Under the pieces are notes generated by a model that worked only from the letters and a program-made list of their open reading frames with translations, had not been told where the DNA came from and did not search any database. From Elephas maximus indicus (Eukaryota > Chordata > Mammalia > Proboscidea > Elephantidae): a stretch of DNA of 64,000 bases. How positions within the stretch are numbered: the first letter of the stretch is position 1; each line of letters opens with the position of its first letter. The stretch covers positions 203,385,293 to 203,449,292 of the forward strand of contig NC_064819.1 in assembly GCF_024166365.1 (NCBI RefSeq). Reading direction: 5' to 3'. Both the position numbers and the translations under genes were made by a program. This document shows, piece by piece, positions 36,191 through 46,080 of the stretch.

Positions 36191-36293
36191 TTATACTCCA
36201 TCAGCTGTTCTTGGGGCTCTTTTTTGAAGCTGTCTTCGCACTAATTCCTCTTGGTGATGACTCATGAAACGAATGTTGTTTTTCACATAGTTC
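36191..36293 (-). CDS. SLC2A12: SLC2A12 (GLUT12) last coding exon, altered C-terminus
   Basis: Read on the - strand, acceptor TTTCAG (36299-36294) opens an exon whose first base completes an alanine codon (GC|G) from the upstream exon. It then encodes [18 protein letters not shown], the cytoplasmic tail of GLUT12, and stops at TAA 36193-36191. GLUT12 is a 12-helix facilitative hexose transporter of the plasma membrane and endosomes. The final residues here ([15 protein letters not shown]) leave the frame I remember from human. From about 36223 downward the other frame reads [11 protein letters not shown] and later QLSPE, much closer to the human tail, and would stop at TAG 36108-36106. A 2-base deletion or 1-base insertion would explain this. 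A dileucine-type sorting motif described in the GLUT12 tail falls in the shifted part. Confidence 0.9.
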
Positions 36294-36620
36294 CTGAAAG
36301 AGAAAGAGGCACTAATGAAAATGTCATTCTTAATTTACAGTGATTTTTTAAAAAATGTGCTATTACTTTAAAAAACACCCTGGGATTTTCATGTTTGAGC
36401 TATGCAGAAAAGACATATTTTTATTGTGAAAGCTTTGATGTATCATGAAATTCAGTATAGATAGAACTTTGGGCAATTTCATGGAAAGGATAAGGTGGAG
36501 TTGTCATCTTGGAACATAATTATGGCCATCCTGCGTACAGGGAGGGATTCCAAGGATAATGTTACATTCAGAGAAGTAAGGAAGATATCTTAGATCTCAT
36601 TTCTGTTTCTCAAAATCTAC

Positions 36621-36755
36621 CGATATGCCTATATTTAGAACTACATATTCTGCCTTCCGCATTAGCGATATGCCTATATTTAGAACTACATATTCTGCCT
36701 TCCGCATTAGCGATATGCCTATATTTAGAACTACATATTCTGCCTTCCGCATTAG
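36621..36755. repeat. Perfect 45-bp tandem triplicate
   Basis: Three identical 45-base units (36621-36665, 36666-36710, 36711-36755), each starting CGATATGCCTATATTTAG and ending TTCCGCATTAG. No mismatch is seen between units. It sits in the SLC2A12 last intron, about 330 bases before the last exon. Confidence 0.97.
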
Positions 36756-37272
36756 CCTCTTGCTCCTACATTAATATATTCTCTCTACAGGCTTATTCCC
36801 ATCAGGATAAAAGATGGCTCTAGTATTTTTTACCTTAATTAAAAAGGAGACAGCCTCCCTTAAGCCCCCCTCCCCATTAAGATATCTTTTTCTGTAATTT
36901 AACCAGTTGACAGTAGCTACGATGTGCCAAACACTAGGATAGAAGTGGATGAACACTCCTGCTCATACAGCTTTCTTCTTAATGGAAGAGAAAAGCCCAT
37001 GAGCATGTAATTTCAAGTTGTAAAAGTGCTAATGAAAAAAAAGTAAACGAAAAAGAATGACTGAATTGGCTGGGTCTGTTTCATGCAGATGACTTCTTTC
37101 TAAAGAGGTGACGATCAGAAACTGGAATGAAGTCAGGGAGGGAATCGTAACTGCAAATAAAATGTGTTTACAGAAAGGCCAGTACGGCGAGAGCAAGGTA
37201 GTGCATGAATGGAGATGAGGTTGGAGGCTTGGGTAGGAAGGGGGCTGGTGAGAATTTTATATTTGAAATGTG

Positions 37273-37476
37273 AAGGAGCCCTGGTGGTGTAGTGGTTAAG
37301 CACTTGGCTGCTACCCAAAAGGTCAGCGGTTTGAATCCACCAGCTGCTCTGTGGGAGAAGGATGTGGCAGTCTGCTTCTGTAAAGATTTAGCCTTGGAAA
37401 TCCTGTGGGGTAGTTCTACCCTGTTCGTAGAACTATGAGTCTGAATCAACTTGATAGCCTTTTTTTTTTTTTTTTT
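37273..37476 (+). repeat. AfroSINE (long subtype)
   Basis: A sense copy with GGAGCCCTGGTGGTGTAGTG, GTGGCAGTCTGCTTCTGTAA and a T18 tail. TATTTGAAA lies on both sides (near 37260 and 37480). It splits the antisense L2. Confidence 0.9.
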
Positions 37477-37975
37477 TGTATTTGAAAGGTAATGGGGAGC
37501 CTTTGAAGAATTTTGAGCTGAGGAATGGCATTTTAAAAAGATCAATCCAACTGCTGTATGGAAGATAGATTGTAGAGGACAGGAGCTTACTATGGTCCTG
37601 ATAAAAGTTGTGGCTTGCATTTAGAATGGTATGGGTGGAAAGGTCAGATTCATGATAGGTTTTGTTAACAGAGCTAACAGGACTTGCTGATAGTTTAAAT
37701 ATGGGGTGCACAGGATGGTGAGGAATCAAAAATGAATCAAGTTTTTGTCCTAAGGTGTCTGCAGAAGGGGAAGATTTGTGGAGGAGTGTGCGTGTTTGGG
37801 TGAATAGAGTTGAGAATCAAGAGTTCTGTGTAGGCCATGTTAAGTTAGAGATGACTATTAGATACTCCAAGAAAAGATATTAAGTAAGCTGTTAGATTTG
37901 AGGATTTGAAAATCAGGTAAAATGTCAAAGGCTGGAGCTAAAAGACGGGGAGTCATCGATTTATGGATGGCATCA

Positions 37976-38068
37976 AATCCTCCAGGCGCTCCTTGGAAAC
38001 TCTGTGGGGCAGTTCTGCTCTGTTCTGTAGGGTTGCTATGAGTCAGAATTGACTCGACGGCAGTGGGT
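37976..38068 (+). repeat. AfroSINE, 5'-truncated
   Basis: Starts in the middle (AATCCTCCAGGCGCTCCTTG) and runs to GAATTGACTCGACGGCAGTG. It lies inside the L2 tract. Confidence 0.88.
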
Positions 38069-39229
38069 GGGTTATATAAAGCCATGAAACTAGATGAGAT
38101 CATCTAAGAAGTAAATGTAGACAGAGAAGAAGCCCAAGGACTGAGACCTGGGTCACTATTGTGTTTATGAGTGTGGAGGAAGAGGAAGCAAAGGAGACTG
38201 AGGACTAACTAATGAGGTAGGAGAAAAAAAATATGTTCCGGAAGTCAAGTGCATGGAGCATGATGAACTGGGTCAAGTGCTGTGGAAAGTCAAGTAATAG
38301 GAGGACTGAGAACTGGCTCTAAGGTTTGATAACTTGGAGGCCACGAGTAGCCTTGGGAGTAAGACAGTGGGAAAGAACACCTGGTGGGAGTAAGTTCAAG
38401 AGACAAAAGGTGAGGACATGGAGAAAGCAAATATAGGGCACTCTGGAACTACTAAAAGTGGGGGCAGGGAAATGGGTTAATAGCTGGTGGGAGTTTGAAG
38501 TCAAGGAACGTATATATTTTTGGATGGGAGATACTTTAACTTTTGTGTCTATGTGTGCTTGTGTTTGTGCATTATAATCCCACAGAAAGGGGAACTTGAT
38601 GATGCAATCAGTGCACAAATGGAAGAATCGGCCTTTGCCACAAGGCAGAGTATGTGGGCATAGATATCACTAGGTTAGTAGATCATGTGGTGGGAGGAAG
38701 TGGTGGTCTCTATTGTTTCTATTAGTGAACTAGAAAAAAGCAAGATTGCTGGCAGAGAGTAAGGTGTGAGGTAATCATCTTGAAGAGCAGGGAAGTCAAC
38801 TCTCCTGGGAAATGTAGATTGCGGGGCATTCCTGAAGGCCAACTTGAGATGCTCATGAATTTAAAACAAACCTGTCAGCATAGTTATGCTTTCTTCAGCC
38901 ATGTTGAGCTCCTCAGATGCAGAGATAAAATAAGCTAAGAGTTGATTTAACCAGGTTTGTTCAAATGATGGAGGAAGAGAGAACAGAATTGGCAGTGATT
39001 ATGGCGATGGTCCACAAAACTTAAACAGGGTGAGAAAAGAATTGACATGAATGATGGATACTAAGTGAATTCCAGGTCCTGATAAGGGGAAAGATTTGCT
39101 GAAGTGCTGGTTCTGGAGAAAGTAAGCTGAAGAGAAAGAAGTGGCTAGAGGGTGAGTGGGATGCTTGTGAGTTCAACAGTTACACTGGTAATGACAGAGT
39201 CTAGGGTATGACCATCTGTTTTCTGCTCC

Positions 39230-39860
39230 CTTTCACAGTATGGAACTTCTGGAAAGAGTGGCTATAGCTGATGTCTTCACTTCATCTTCCACTCTCTCCT
39301 CAAACTTTTCAGTCAGCTTCTGTCCTCTCACTCCACTGAGATCGCACCTGACAAGCCTCTGATCACATCCCTCTTTGTAGTTGGCCTTTAAGCAGCCTTC
39401 AGCATCATCCAGTGCCACTTCCCTAAACACCGCTTTTGGCTTCAGTGATACCTTATTGTGGCCTTCCTCCAGCCTCACTGGTTGCTCTTTCTTCATCCTT
39501 TTTGATGTTTCTTCTCCTCTACTTGATCTCTGAACGTTGGCATAATCTCAGGCTTGGTTATGGACCTCATCCTCTGCTTTATCTACACTCTAACTACATG
39601 ATCTCATCTGGTTCCATGACTTAAATGCCACTTAAAAGCTGATGGCCTCCCAAGTTGGACTCTGAGTGCCTCCAGAATTCCAGACTTGCATAGCCAACTG
39701 CGTACTAATAATATATCTATTTGATGTCTAGTGAACATCTCAAAATTAACATACCAAAACAGCGCTCATCTCCCCAGCCCTGAAACCCAATCCTCTTCCA
39801 GGCTTCCCTATCTCAGCAAATATACCACCATCCATCAAGTTTTTTGAGCTAAACATTAGG
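39230..39860 (+). repeat. Ancient L2 LINE, sense fragment
   Basis: CTAACTACATGATCTCATCT, AATTCCAGACTTGCATAGCC, ATCTCAAAATTAACATACC and CCCTATCTCAGCAAAT are L2 phrases in sense order. It lies between two antisense L2 tracts. Confidence 0.7.
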
Positions 39861-39871
39861 TGTCCTTGCCT

Positions 39872-39926
39872 TGTTGTTGTTAGATGTTGTCCAGTTAGAT
39901 GTCCACTCACAGTGACCCTATGTCCT
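39872..39926 (-). repeat. RTE/AfroSINE 3' end fragment
   Basis: TTGTTGTTAGATGTTGTCC and CACTCACAGTGACCCTATG match the shared RTE/SINE 3' terminus, only about 55 bases. Confidence 0.6.
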
Positions 39927-39934
39927 TGCCTTAC

Positions 39935-40540
39935 TCTTCTCCAGTTTATTCATGAGCTCCAGCTGTGTACCCAGGAATTGTTCTAGGTTCTGGGAAACAA
40001 CAGTGAGCCTTCAGTCTGCCTGGTGTGTTCAAGATATAGCAAAAAGGCCAGTGTGGTTGATGAGAGCAAAAGGTGGGGGGGTGGGGTGGGGGGAGTAGTA
40101 AGATATGTAGGGCTTTGGAGATCATCAAGGTTTTTCTTTTGAGATGGAGAACCACTGGAGGATTTGAGCAAAGCAATGTCTTAAAGGGATTACTTTGGCT
40201 GCTGTGTTGAGAACAGATAGGATGGGAACAAATATGGAAATGGGAGCCAAGTAGATGACTATTTCAATAATCCAAAAGGGAGATGATAGTGACTAAAATC
40301 AGGGTGGTAACAATAAAGGTGGTCAGGCTCTGGATATATTCTGAAGTAAGATATAACAGTTTCCTGACAGACTGAATGTGGGGTGTGAGAGAAAGACATC
40401 AGAAGACTCCAAGTTTTGTGGCCAGAGCAAGTAGAAGGATAAAGTTGACCTCAACTGGGATCCATAAGACTAAGTGGAATAGCGTTGGCGGGTATCAGCA
40501 GTTCAAATTAGGGTATACAAAAATTGAGATTTGACAACTT
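39935..40540 (-). repeat. Ancient L2 LINE, antisense
   Basis: TGTACCCAGGAATTGTTCT, GGGCTTTGGAGATCATCAAG, AACCACTGGAGGATTTGAGC and CAATAATCCAAAAGGGAGAT follow L2 in reverse complement. It continues after the RTE at 40905-41015, 41680-42460 and, past the provirus, 44382-44570. This one L2 was split by four later insertions. Confidence 0.75.
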
Positions 40541-40898
40541 TGAATCGTGATGTTCATGAAGAATAGTGAATATACAATGGACTGCCAAAAGAATGAACAA
40601 ATCTGTCTTGGAAGAAGTACAACCAGAACGCTCTTTAGAAGCAAAGATGGCGAGACGACATCACATATACTTTGGACATGTTATCAGGAGGGACCAGTCC
40701 CTGGAGAAGGAAGGACATCATGCTTGGTAAAGCAGGGGGTCAGCGAAAAAGAGGAAGACCCTCAAAGAGATGCATTGACACAGTGGCTGCAACAATGGCT
40801 CAAGCATAACAATGATTGTGACAATGGTGCAGGACTGGGCAGTGTTTTGTTGTACATGAGTTGGAACCAAATCGACGGCACCTAACAACAACAAAAAG
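40541..40898 (+). mobile_element. RTE LINE, 5'-truncated, sense
   Basis: The last about 355 bases of an RTE: ATACAATGGACTGCCAAAAG, ACTTTGGACATGTTATCAGG, GGCACCTAACAACAACAAAA. The 112-residue open frame from 40547 mostly runs in other frames than the original protein; only short blocks of the C-terminus (TMDCQK, HILW) survive. Confidence 0.9.
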
Positions 40899-40904
40899 AT
40901 TGAG

Positions 40905-41021
40905 ATATCTGTTAGACATGTGAAAAGACATGTAGAATAAGCAGCTGAATATACAAAACCTCCAGGTCAGGAGAGAGAACTAAGCTGGAGATGTAAATTT
41001 AGGAGTAGTGGCATATGTTGT
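40905..41021 (-). repeat. Ancient L2, antisense continuation
   Basis: TTGAGATATCTGTTAGACAT, AGCAGCTGAATATACAAAAC and GGAGATGTAAATTTAGGAG are L2 in reverse complement. Confidence 0.75.
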
Positions 41022-41664
41022 TGTTAGCTGCTGTTAAGGCAGCCCCTGACTAATGGGGACCCTACATGTTTCAGAATAGAATTCCTCCATGAGGTTTTCT
41101 TGGCTGTAATCTTTATGGAACAAGTTCATCAGGCCTTTCTTCTGCAGAGAACTGGCAGCAGCAGAACGAGAAGCGCAGCTCCAGACAGTGCCGGAGCTCA
41201 CCCACAGAGCAAGAGAGCTGCATGTCTGTGCGCAGGAGGGTTCCTGGCAGAGTGGGGTGCCTCCAGGCACTTATCGGTGGAGCTACAGAGTTTTGGAGCA
41301 CTTGCCCCAGCAAGACAGATGCGGGCGTGAGGCCTGAGGAGCTGAGAGGCCAAGAAACCAGGAAGCAGAGCTGAAGAGACAAGGAACAACAAGAAGCCTA
41401 GCTGCCTCAGTCTCAAAAGGTATGGCCATGATCTCAGGGGTTACAAAGGGTAAAGCCACGACCTCTGATATTTCTAAGGGTGGAGTTGCCACTCAGATGG
41501 ACTAGGAGAATGGTACACCTAAAGCCGAGGGAGCAGAGTTGCTGTCATAGTGGGCTTGGAAAGCAGAGCTGAAGCCCAGGGCCCAGGGGCCTCCACTCAG
41601 AGCCACTGGGTGGTTTCAAATCGCCAACCTTTAGATTCGTGGTTGATCACAAACCACTTGAGAT
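41022..41664 (-). repeat. AfroSINE interrupted by a MaLR-interior fragment
   Basis: SINE arms: 41022-41149 (ending GGCCTTTCTTCTGCAGAG) and 41601-41664 (AGCCACTGGGTGGTTTCAAA), which together make one antisense long-type SINE. Between them lies 41150-41600, clearly homologous to 43097-43537 of the nearby provirus interior but without any LTR. Confidence 0.88.
41150..41600 (+). mobile_element. LTR-less ERVL-MaLR interior fragment
   Basis: About 450 bases that match the provirus interior at 43097-43537 with roughly 5-8% difference by eye, for example GGAGCTCACCCACAGAGCAA and GGAGTTGCCACTCAGATG in both. CAGAG occurs at both junctions (41145-41149 and 41598-41602). No gene-sized retroviral frame is present; non-autonomous MaLR interiors usually have none. 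Confidence 0.88.
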
Positions 41665-41679
41665 GACATAAAAGCCATA

Positions 41680-42460
41680 ACTTTATCTGAGATCAACGAG
41701 CCAGTGAAGGTGGTAAAGAAGTGGTCAGAAGACTAAACCCTGGGGCCCTCTAACTTTAAGATCGTGAGAAGATGAAATGGACCCAGCAGGAGTTGCTGAG
41801 GAGGAGTGAGTCATATGGTAGGAGAAAATGAGGAGGGGGATCCCAAAGGTGGTGAAGTAGGTATTCCAGGAAGAAGGACATGCTGAGTCAATGCTGGGGA
41901 TGGCCTTTAAGATGAAAGATAATTGACCAGGGGTTTAGTAATTTGGAGGTTATTGGAATGTTAAAAAAAAAAAAAAGAAGTTTCAGCAGAGTAGAAGTCT
42001 GATTGGAGGGGGGCTCATGAGAGAATGAGAAGAACTTTGCTTTAAAATCATAGCAGAGAAATGGCAAAAACTGCAGAGGGAAATGAGACCAATCCCAACC
42101 CTACCCCCTTTTCTTTTCAAGTGCAGTGAAAAAGTACTAAAGTATTTTAAAGAAGGGGAAGGAATTACAGTATGTTTCTATACTGATAAGAATGACCAAG
42201 TGGTGGGTAAAATATAGGTGATGTAGGTACAGCAGGGACACTTGTTGGAGAATGTTCCAGACTGGGGAGAGGGTACGAAGGGGTGGTTTCACATATAAAC
42301 GGTGTAGTTAACATGAAGCAACTGGTGAGATGGTGGGTACAAATATTGATGTGTGGGTTGATATGTAAGGTTGTGGAAGTTCCCTTCTGAGTATGCCAGT
42401 TCTCAGTGAAGTCTGAAGCAAGGCCATCAGCAAAGATCAAGGAGGGCTGAGGAGAAGGTG
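41680..42460 (-). repeat. Ancient L2, antisense continuation up to the provirus
   Basis: GAGATCAACGAGCCAGTGAA, GGAATGTTAAAAAAAAAAAA and AAGGTTGTGGAAGTTCCC fit reverse-complement L2 with heavy decay. Confidence 0.6.
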
Positions 42461-42465
42461 GGAAG

Positions 42466-42945
42466 TGTCATGGACCGAATTATGTCCCCCCCCAAATGTG
42501 TGTATCAATTTGGCTGGGCCATAATTCCTGGTATGGTGTGATTTTCCTATATGTTGTAAATCCTGCCTCTATGATGTTAATGGGGGAGGATGGGCTACAG
42601 TTTTGTTAGTGAGGCAGGACTCAATCTATAAGATTGGATTGTGTCTTGAGGCAATCTCTTCTGAGATATAAAAGAGGGAAGTGAGCAGAGAGACAGGGGG
42701 CCTTATACCACCAAGAAAGCAGCTCCAGGAGGACAGTGTGTCCTTTGGACCCGGTGCCCATTTGCGAAGAAGCTCCTAGTCCAGGGGAACATTGATGAGA
42801 ACGCTGACAGAGAAAGCCTTCCAGCTGGAGCTGATGCCCTGAATTTGAACTTTTAGTCTACTTTACTGTGAGGAAATAAACTTCTCTTTGTTAAAGCCAT
42901 CCACTTGTCATATTTCTGTTATAGTAGCACTAGGTGACTAGGACA
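42466..42945 (+). repeat. 5' LTR of the MaLR-type element
   Basis: 480 bases, TGTCATGGACCGAATTATG to TGACTAGGACA. TATA-like ATAAAA is at 42667 and poly(A) signal AATAAA at 42875-42880, at consistent LTR positions. Confidence 0.93.
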
Positions 42946-43897
42946 GAATTTGGTACCGAGACAGTGGGGTACTGCCCTAACAGATACCTAAAAAGTGGAA
43001 GCGGTTTTGAAACTGTGAATGGATAGATGAGCAGCAGCAGCAGAGGTCCAGCAGCAGCAGAGAACCTGCAGTGGCAGAGAAGCATCAGCAGCAGAGAACT
43101 GGCAGCAGCAGAACCAGAAGGCCAGCTTCAGACAGCGCACAGCACCGGAGCTCACCCACAGAGCAAGAGAGCTGCATGTCTGTGCGCAGGAGGGTTCCTG
43201 GCAGAGTGGGGTGCCTCCGAGCACTTATCGGTGGAGCTACAGAGTTTTGGAGCACTTGTCCCAGCAAGACAGATGCGGGCATGAGGCCTGAGGAGCTGAG
43301 AGGCCAAGAAACCAGGAAGCAGAGCTGAAGAGACAAGGAACACAAGAAGCCTAGCTGCCTCAGTCTCAAAAGAGGCTACAAAGGGTATAGCCATGGTCTC
43401 TGGTATTTCTAAGTGTGGAGTTGCCACTCAGATGCACTAGGAGAATGGTGCACCTAAAGCCAAGGGAGCAGAGTTGCTGTCATAGTGTGCTTGGAAGGTG
43501 GAGCTGAAGCCCAGGGTCCAGGAGCCCTCCACTCAGAATCTAGAGAATGTGGCCAAAACCTAGAGTCTCGAGGGCAGGGCCGTTGTATAAATTGTCTCAG
43601 AGAACAGAGGGTTATTTTCAAAGCCTTGAGGGCTAATGTAATGTGTTATGCTGACTTGCTTGGTGCTTGTTATCCCTTCTTTTCCTCCAGTTTCTCCCAT
43701 TTGTAATGGAAATGTCTAGCTTGTGCCCGTTCTTCCATTGTACCTTTGGAAGCAGATAACTTGAATTCTAGATTTCACAGATGAGCAGGAATTTTTAGAT
43801 TTTGGACTTGGAATTAGGACTTTTGCTATGATACGATGAAATGAATATGTTTTGCATGTTGTAAGGATGTGATTTTGGGGGGGCCCAAAGGGTGGAA
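42946..43897 (+). mobile_element. Interior of the MaLR-type element
   Basis: Starts with the primer-binding region. 43027-43115 is rich in CAG/CAGCAG triplets, which may be an expanded simple repeat of the family. Then follows unique sequence shared with 41150-41600, then a purine-rich tract. No intact open frame above about 95 codons and none resembling retroviral proteins. Confidence 0.88.
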
Positions 43898-44376
43898 TGT
43901 ATTGGATTGAATTATGTCCTCCAAAAATGTGTGTATCAGTTTGGCTGGGCCATGATTCCCGGTATTGTGTGATTTTCCTATATGTTGTAAATCCTGCCTC
44001 TATGATATCAATGAGAGAGGATGGGTGGCAGTTGTGTTAGAGGGACAGGACTCAGTCTACAAGATTGGATTGTGTCTTGAGGCAATCCCTTTTGAAACAT
44101 AAAAGAGAGAAGTGAGCAGAGAGATGGGGGACCTCATACCACCAAGAAAGCAGTGCCGGGACCAGATCACGTCCTTTGGATCTGAGGTTCCTATGAGGAG
44201 AAGCTCCTAGTTCTGGGGAACATTGATGAGAAGGCCAACAGAGAAAGCCTTCCCCCTAGAGTTGATGCCCTGAATTTGAACTTTTGGTCTACTTTACTGT
44301 GAGGAAATAAACTTCTCTTGGTTAAAGCCATCCACTTGTGGTATTTCTGTTATAGAAGCACTAGATAACTAAGACA
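43898..44376 (+). repeat. 3' LTR of the MaLR-type element
   Basis: 479 bases, TGTATTGGATTGAATTATG to AGATAACTAAGACA. AATAAA is at 44306-44311. It is colinear with the 5' LTR along its whole length. Confidence 0.93.
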
Positions 44377-44381
44377 GGAAG

Positions 44382-44573
44382 GTTTAAAAGAGAGAGGTGG
44401 TATTGAGGAGTTGTCTAGGAGAAAGGCAGGATTAAAGGACTAGGGGCATATATGATTACCAGACAGCACTGAGGACTGAGGTCAGTGGTCATGAATTAAA
44501 ATGAGGCCCTCCATTATGCTTGTTTGCTTTCTCCAGCCATGTTCAGCTGTGTGACTGCAGACATTCATTTTTT
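44382..44573 (-). repeat. Ancient L2, antisense continuation after the provirus
   Basis: CTGAGGACTGAGGTCAGTGG and GCTTTCTCCAGCCATGTTCA repeat a segment also seen at 38890-38910 of the other antisense L2. Confidence 0.6.
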
Positions 44574-44741
44574 AACCAAACAGTTGCTATCAGTTCTGAC
44601 TCATGATGACCTCATGTGTGTCAAAGTAGAACTATGCTCCATGGGGTTTTCCATGGCTGATTTTTTGGAAATAGACTTGACCTTCCAACCTTTCAGTTAG
44701 CAGCCAGGTGTGTTAACTGTTGGCATTATTGGGGACTCCAC
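44574..44741 (-). repeat. AfroSINE, diverged
   Basis: An antisense copy: AACCAAACAGTTGCTATCAG, GTCAAAGTAGAACTATG, CCTTTCAGTTAGCAGCC. Clearly older than most copies. Confidence 0.75.
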
Positions 44742-44957
44742 CAATACTCACTAGGCATTCCTTAAAATGTAAACCAGATCCCATCACTCCAGGCTTAAAA
44801 TACTTTAGTAGCTTCCCGTTGCACTTCAGTGAAATCCAAACTTCTCACCCCATCCTGCAAAGCCCTACACAATAGCCTCTACCTCCTTTCTAATATAATC
44901 TCCAAGAATCTACCTTCCTGGACTTTTTTCTGTTCTGGAAACAAGTCAAGCGTATTT

Positions 44958-45625
44958 TCTTTTTTTTCTTTTTATAGTGCTTCAAGTGAAAGTTTACAAT
45001 TCAAGCCAGTTTCTCATACAAAGATTTATACACACATTATTATGTGACCCTAGTTTCTCTCCCTACAATGTGACAGCACACTCCTTCTCTCCACCCTATA
45101 TTTCCTGTGTCCATTCAACCAGCTCCTGTTCCCCCTCTGCCTTCTCATCTCGCCTCCAGACAAGAGCTGCCCACATAGTCTGATGTGTCTACTTGAGCTG
45201 AGAAGCACACTCCTCACCAGTATCATTTTGTGTCTTATAGTCCAGTCTAATCTTTGTCTGAAAAGTTGGCTTCAGGAATGGTTTTAATTTTGGGCTACCA
45301 GAGAATTCGGGGGCCGTGACCTCTGGGATCCTTCCAGTCTCAGACCATTAAGTCTGGTCTTTTTACTAGAATTTGAGGTCTGCATCCCGTTTTTCTCCTG
45401 CTCCATCAGGGATTTTCTGTTGTGTTTCCTGTCAGGGCAGTCATTGGAGGTAGCCAGGCACCGTCTAGTTCTTCTGGTCTCAGGTTAATGGAGTCTTTGG
45501 TTTATGTGGCCCTTTCTTTCTCTTGGGCTCATGTTTTCCTTGTGTCTTTGGTATTCTTCATTCTCCTTTGCTCCAGGTGGGTTGGGAGACCAATTGATGC
45601 ATCTTAGATGGCCGCTTGCTAGTCA
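44958..45625 (-). mobile_element. L1 3' end, antisense, 5'-truncated
   Basis: Read on +, a T-rich tail (44958-44975), TTCAAGTGAAAGTTTACAAT, GGTAGCCAGGCACCGTCTAG, CTTAGATGGCCGCTTGCTAG. The same 3' UTR as the long L1 at 54.1 kb, but a different, more diverged copy. It splits the L2. Confidence 0.88.
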
Positions 45626-45775
45626 AGCTATGCCCTCTGCTTGAATTCTTTTTGCTCCTCTCCTCATAGGATTGGCTTTTTGTTATCACCCAGATTTAAT
45701 CTTAAATATTACCTCTCAGATCAACCTTCTCAGAACACCCGATTGAAAGTAGCCCCCCAATCACTATCATATTAA

Positions 45776-45920
45776 AAACCCATTGCCTTTGAGTCAATTC
45801 CAACCCTATAGGACAGAGTAGAACTGCTCCATAAAATTTTGAAGGAGCAGGTGGTGAGTTCGAACTGCTGACCTTTTTGTTAGCACCCGTCTCTCCTAAC
45901 TACTGTGCCACCAGGGCTCC
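45776..45920 (-). repeat. AfroSINE (short subtype) with target duplication
   Basis: An antisense copy, AAACCCATTGCCTTTGAGTC to CCACCAGGGCTCC. ACTATCATATTAAAA before and ACTATCATTAAAA after it indicate a duplicated target. Confidence 0.9.
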
Positions 45921-46080
45921 ACTATCATTAAAAAAAAAAAAAAATCATATTACTGCGTTTTAATTCACCTCATGGCAGTTTTACTGGCTCATCCATTGTT
46001 GTAGCATCTAGAAAAGTACCTGGCACATAATAGATGCTCAATAAATATTTATTGAATAAATGAATTTGGATGAATGAACA

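Larger units (their letters stand above)
36940..39225 (-). repeat. Ancient L2 LINE, antisense, long but fragmented
   Basis: The + strand shows reverse-complement L2 text in order: GGTAATGGGGAGCCTTTG, AAAAGATCAATCCAACTGC, GACTTGCTGATAG, GAGATGACTATTAGATAC, ACTAGATGAGATCATCTAAG, GGGTCAAGTGCTGTGGAAAG. It is interrupted by AfroSINEs at 37273-37476 and 37976-38068. No coding potential remains. Confidence 0.7.
42461..44381 (+). mobile_element. ERVL-MaLR-type endogenous retroelement with both LTRs
   Basis: Target repeats GGAAG at 42461-42465 and 44377-44381 (5 bp, as for ERVL class). 5' LTR 42466-42945, interior 42946-43897, 3' LTR 43898-44376. The interior starts TTTGGTACCGAGACAGTGGG then TACTGCCCTAACAGATACC, the typical MaLR opening with the primer-binding region. 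It ends in a purine-rich tract (43886-43897) just before the 3' LTR. LTRs start TGT and end ACA. The two LTRs differ at about one base in eight by eye, so the insertion is old. No gag or pol frame is visible; MaLRs are non-autonomous. Confidence 0.93.
44755..46080 (+). repeat. L2 3' part, sense, split by an L1 and a SINE
   Basis: Pieces at 44755-44957, 45626-45775 and 45921-46080 are colinear L2: CTCCAGGCTTAAAATACTTT, TGCAAAGCCCTACACAATAG, AACCTTCTCAGAACACCC, then the end GCTCAATAAATATTTATTG and TGAATGAAC. Confidence 0.8.

Noticed and set aside
36621-36755. CRISPR-like array
   Set aside because: The units are directly adjacent without spacers, and the genome is mammalian.
37168-37620. 150-codon - strand frame across 37.2-37.6 kb
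   Set aside because: It spans an AfroSINE and antisense L2, including a poly-lysine from the SINE's A run; a chance frame.
41034-41492. Several overlapping frames on both strands in 41.0-41.5 and 43.0-43.4 kb
   Set aside because: They come from the GC-richer MaLR interior, which appears twice. None resembles retroviral proteins, and similarity between the two sites is due to the duplicated DNA.
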